Source: Paenibacillus sabinae T27 | GTDB lineage: Bacteria > Bacillota > Bacilli > Paenibacillales > Paenibacillaceae | NCBI RefSeq assembly: GCF_000612505.1 | Contig: NZ_CP004078.1 | Coordinates: 4,859,001-4,923,000, forward strand | DNA length: 64,000 nucleotides | Reading direction: 5' to 3' | Part shown: one piece after another, positions 62,103 through 64,000 of the stretch | How the letters are laid out: every line of letters begins with the position of its first letter | How positions within the stretch are numbered: the first letter of the stretch is position 1 | Notes under the pieces: model-generated | What the model was told of the DNA's origin: nothing | Database searches by the model: none | Seen by the model: the letters and a program-made list of their open reading frames with translations, nothing else | Program-made: the position numbers and the translations under genes

Positions 62103-63641
62103 ATGAATCCAAGACGCAATAGTATGCATCCGATAAACAATAGTCCGCCCGCAGCCTTGCCGCATGACGCTCCCGAACGGAACCGTTCCGGACATTTCTT
62201 CAGACGTCCTCTGAAATGGCCATTGGCAGCTATTTCCTTTCTTCTTCTCTGGCTGATCGGCGTCATAATTTATCATACACACAAGCCGCTGCCTCCCGGC
62301 TTGTCGTTCGAAAGCCCGGTGTACCGTGTGAAGAATTTAACCTTATTGTATGATCTGACTTATCCCGATGGCAGTGCGAAAGGCAGGCAGGAGAGCGGCA
62401 TTTTACCGCGAATGCTGCAAATCGTCGACGAATCCAGACAGTTCCTGATTGTCGATATGTTCCTGTTCAACAATTATACGCATAAAGGACAGCAGTTTCC
62501 TCCGGTAAGCCGTACCCTCGCCGATAAGCTGATTGCCCACAAAACGAAATACCCCAGTATGGACATCGCGTTCATTACAGACGAAGTGAATACGAATTAC
62601 GGCTCCGCCCCCAATGCCCTGCTCGAACAGATGAAGCAGGCGGGCATCAATGTCATCGTTACCAATGTCGATCCTTTGAGGGATTCGACCCCCGCCTACT
62701 CCGCCGTGTGGCGCACATTCATCCAGTGGTTCGGGCAATCCGGTGAGGGCTGGGTTCCCAATCTGATGGCGAGCGGCGGACCTGACATTACCGTAAGGTC
62801 CTATCTCAAGCTGCTGAACGTCAAGGCCAATCATCGAAAAGTCATCGTCAGCGAGCGGACCGCGCTGATCACTTCCGCCAATGTGCACGACGCAAGCGCC
62901 TATAATTCCAATATCGCGTTTGAGGTGCAGGGACCTATCATCGCGGATATTGTGCGGACGGAGCAGGCCGCAGCCGATTTATCGGGAGCGGGTCCGCTGC
63001 TGAAGGCGCCGCCCTCCTTTCCGCAGTCTCCGGCTGACGGCGATGGTCCGGTGGACATCCGGTATCTAACGGAGGGGAAAATATACAAATATGCGCTCCA
63101 GGCTATCCGCGAGGCGTTGGAGGGAGATACGGTCTGGATGGGCATGTTCTATCTCGCCGACGAGGCCATCATCAACGAATTGGTAGGAGCCTCGAAACGC
63201 GGCGTGACCGTGCGGCTTCTGCTTGACCCGAACGAGAACGCTTTTGGCCGCAGCAAAATTGGCATTCCGAACCGCCCCGTTGCTCTGGAGCTGAACCGCC
63301 GGTCGGGCGGCAAAATATCCATCCGCTGGTATAACACGACCAAAGAACAGTACCATACCAAACTGCTCTTTGTGGATAAACCAGGCGGCAGATCGATTGC
63401 AATGGGGGGCTCCGCCAATTTTACGCCCCGCAATCTGGCCGATTATAATCTTGAGAATGATCTTTGGGCCGCTTTTGACCGCGATCAGCCGATTTATCGC
63501 CAGCTTGACGCCTATTTCAATCGTCTGTGGAACAATCAAGGAGCCGAGTACAGTCACCCGGCAAGCTACCAGGGTAAACTCACCTGGCTGAAATACGCTA
63601 TCATGCGCATTCAGAACGTATTGGGCTTGACGACGTACTGA
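62103..63641 (+). CDS. Phospholipase D-family membrane-anchored protein
   Basis: The only clear plus-strand gene, 512 residues. A basic N-terminus and one membrane segment (LAAISFLLLWLIGVIIYHTH, about 41-60) are followed by two PLD-like domains. The HKD sites read NHRKVIVSERTALITSANVHD (about 241-261) and YHTKLLFVDKPGGRSIAMGGSANF (about 417-440); the aspartate position is replaced or shifted in the first, so full activity is uncertain. A cardiolipin synthase-like or phosphodiesterase role at the outer membrane face is plausible. ATG follows AGGAGGAAC. It converges on the cardiolipin synthase fragment downstream. Confidence 0.85.
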   Translation: MNPRRNSMHPINNSPPAALPHDAPERNRSGHFFRRPLKWPLAAISFLLLWLIGVIIYHTHKPLPPGLSFESPVYRVKNLTLLYDLTYPDGSAKGRQESGILPRMLQIVDESRQFLIVDMFLFNNYTHKGQQFPPVSRTLADKLIAHKTKYPSMDIAFITDEVNTNYGSAPNALLEQMKQAGINVIVTNVDPLRDSTPAYSAVWRTFIQWFGQSGEGWVPNLMASGGPDITVRSYLKLLNVKANHRKVIVSERTALITSANVHDASAYNSNIAFEVQGPIIADIVRTEQAAADLSGAGPLLKAPPSFPQSPADGDGPVDIRYLTEGKIYKYALQAIREALEGDTVWMGMFYLADEAIINELVGASKRGVTVRLLLDPNENAFGRSKIGIPNRPVALELNRRSGGKISIRWYNTTKEQYHTKLLFVDKPGGRSIAMGGSANFTPRNLADYNLENDLWAAFDRDQPIYRQLDAYFNRLWNNQGAEYSHPASYQGKLTWLKYAIMRIQNVLGLTTY

Positions 63642-63693
63642 CTATTTAGCGGTCACGGCGCTGCTCGTCAACGGAAAAATGATATGCCGCGCT

Positions 63694-64000
63694 TTACAGC
63701 AGCGGCGACAGCAGCCTAGCCGCCGACTCCAGCAGACGCTCCAGCAGACGCTTTTCCATAAATTTCTCGTGGATAATCTGCGAGGTGGACAGCAAATCCC
63801 GTTCAAAGTCGGCGACGATGCGCTTGACGCTATCGGTCTGCAGCAGCAGCGCATTGACCTCGAAGTTCAGATGGAAGCTGCGCATGTCCATATTAGCGGT
63901 GCCGATGGTGGCGATTTCGCCGTCTATAATAAGCAGCTTGGAATGAATAAACCCTTTTTCATACTCGAAAATTTTGACGCCAGCTTCCAGCAAAGCCGGG
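63694..64000 (-). CDS. cls: Cardiolipin synthase, C-terminal part (truncated by window edge)
   Basis: The frame runs in from the right edge; about 101 codons are visible. It carries the second HKD motif of cardiolipin synthase, FIHSKLLIIDGEIATIGTANMDMRSFHLNFE (from about 20 residues into the visible part; quoted in two blocks: FIHSKLLIIDGE and GTANMDMRSF), followed by the family's C-terminal helical region with FERDLLSTSQII. The enzyme condenses two phosphatidylglycerols into cardiolipin at the membrane. It faces the PLD-family gene tail to tail across 52 bases. Confidence 0.9.
   Translation of the reverse strand, partial: PALLEAGVKIFEYEKGFIHSKLLIIDGEIATIGTANMDMRSFHLNFEVNALLLQTDSVKRIVADFERDLLSTSQIIHEKFMEKRLLERLLESAARLLSPLL

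Noticed and set aside
62021..62266. Minus-strand frame overlapping the start of the PLD-family gene
   Set aside because: Low-quality translation, overlaps a gene with a strong ribosome binding site, and shows no family resemblance.

Overview
The window is a chromosomal segment of a spore-forming, flagellated, S-layer-bearing Firmicute, most likely Paenibacillus or a close relative. The evidence is a gene order that follows the Bacillus subtilis prfA-to-spoIIID and comF/flagellar neighbourhoods, sporulation genes (spoIID, spoIIQ, spoIIR, spoIIID, an alpha/beta-type SASP), SLH-domain proteins beside csaB, and a copper-amine-oxidase-type stalk domain. Nearly every gene is on the minus strand; only the phospholipase D-like gene at 62103-63641 is clearly on the plus strand. 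I recognised no rRNA, tRNA, intact insertion sequence, prophage or CRISPR array.

Region by region. 1-7.2 kb: late flagellar and competence genes, transcribed comFA-comFC-yvyF-flgM-flgN-flgK-flgL-(yviE-like). A sigma-D-type promoter overlaps a terminator-like hairpin just upstream of flgM. 7.3-12.5 kb: a short glycosyltransferase-like protein, the DegS/DegU two-component system and a large secreted phosphodiester-glycosidase protein. 12.7-14.5 kb: metK and a small acid-soluble spore protein. 14.7-28.2 kb: a cell-surface block with an S-layer protein, a second SLH protein, tagO-like and tagA-like glycosyltransferases, csaB (pyruvylation of the cell-wall polymer that SLH domains bind) and a DUF5693 membrane protein. 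28.4-38.6 kb: a phosphohexomutase, fabZ, epuA, flhP, flhO, mbl, spoIIID, spoIIQ, spoIID, murA and a DUF1146 gene. 38.9-46.5 kb: the complete F1Fo ATP synthase operon, with structured repeats between atpA, atpG and atpD. 46.6-59.6 kb: wecB, upp, glyA, ywlG, ywlE, mntP, tsaC, spoIIR, a RodA/FtsW-family gene, prmC, prfA and ychF. 59.6-60.3 kb is a gene-free stretch carrying degenerate inverted and direct repeats that look like a mobile-element relic. 60.3-64 kb: a GNAT acetyltransferase, type 2 IPP isomerase, a PLD-family protein and the 3' end of a cardiolipin synthase.

How the genes work together: wecB and tagO would supply and start a lipid-linked GlcNAc/ManNAc polymer, tagA-like and csaB act on it, and the SLH proteins bind the pyruvylated product. 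mbl, murA and the RodA-family gene drive wall synthesis, and the spo genes act in forespore and mother cell.

No complete unknown defence or mobile system is visible. The observations most worth checking are the ATGTCC repeat array near 60 kb, an apparent 5' frameshift in tsaC, a 52-bp dispersed palindromic repeat, the overlapping promoter/hairpin ahead of flgM, in-frame 60-bp repeats inside prmC, a promoter that runs straight into a terminator ahead of prfA, and the uncharacterised DUF5693 gene in the S-layer anchoring cluster.
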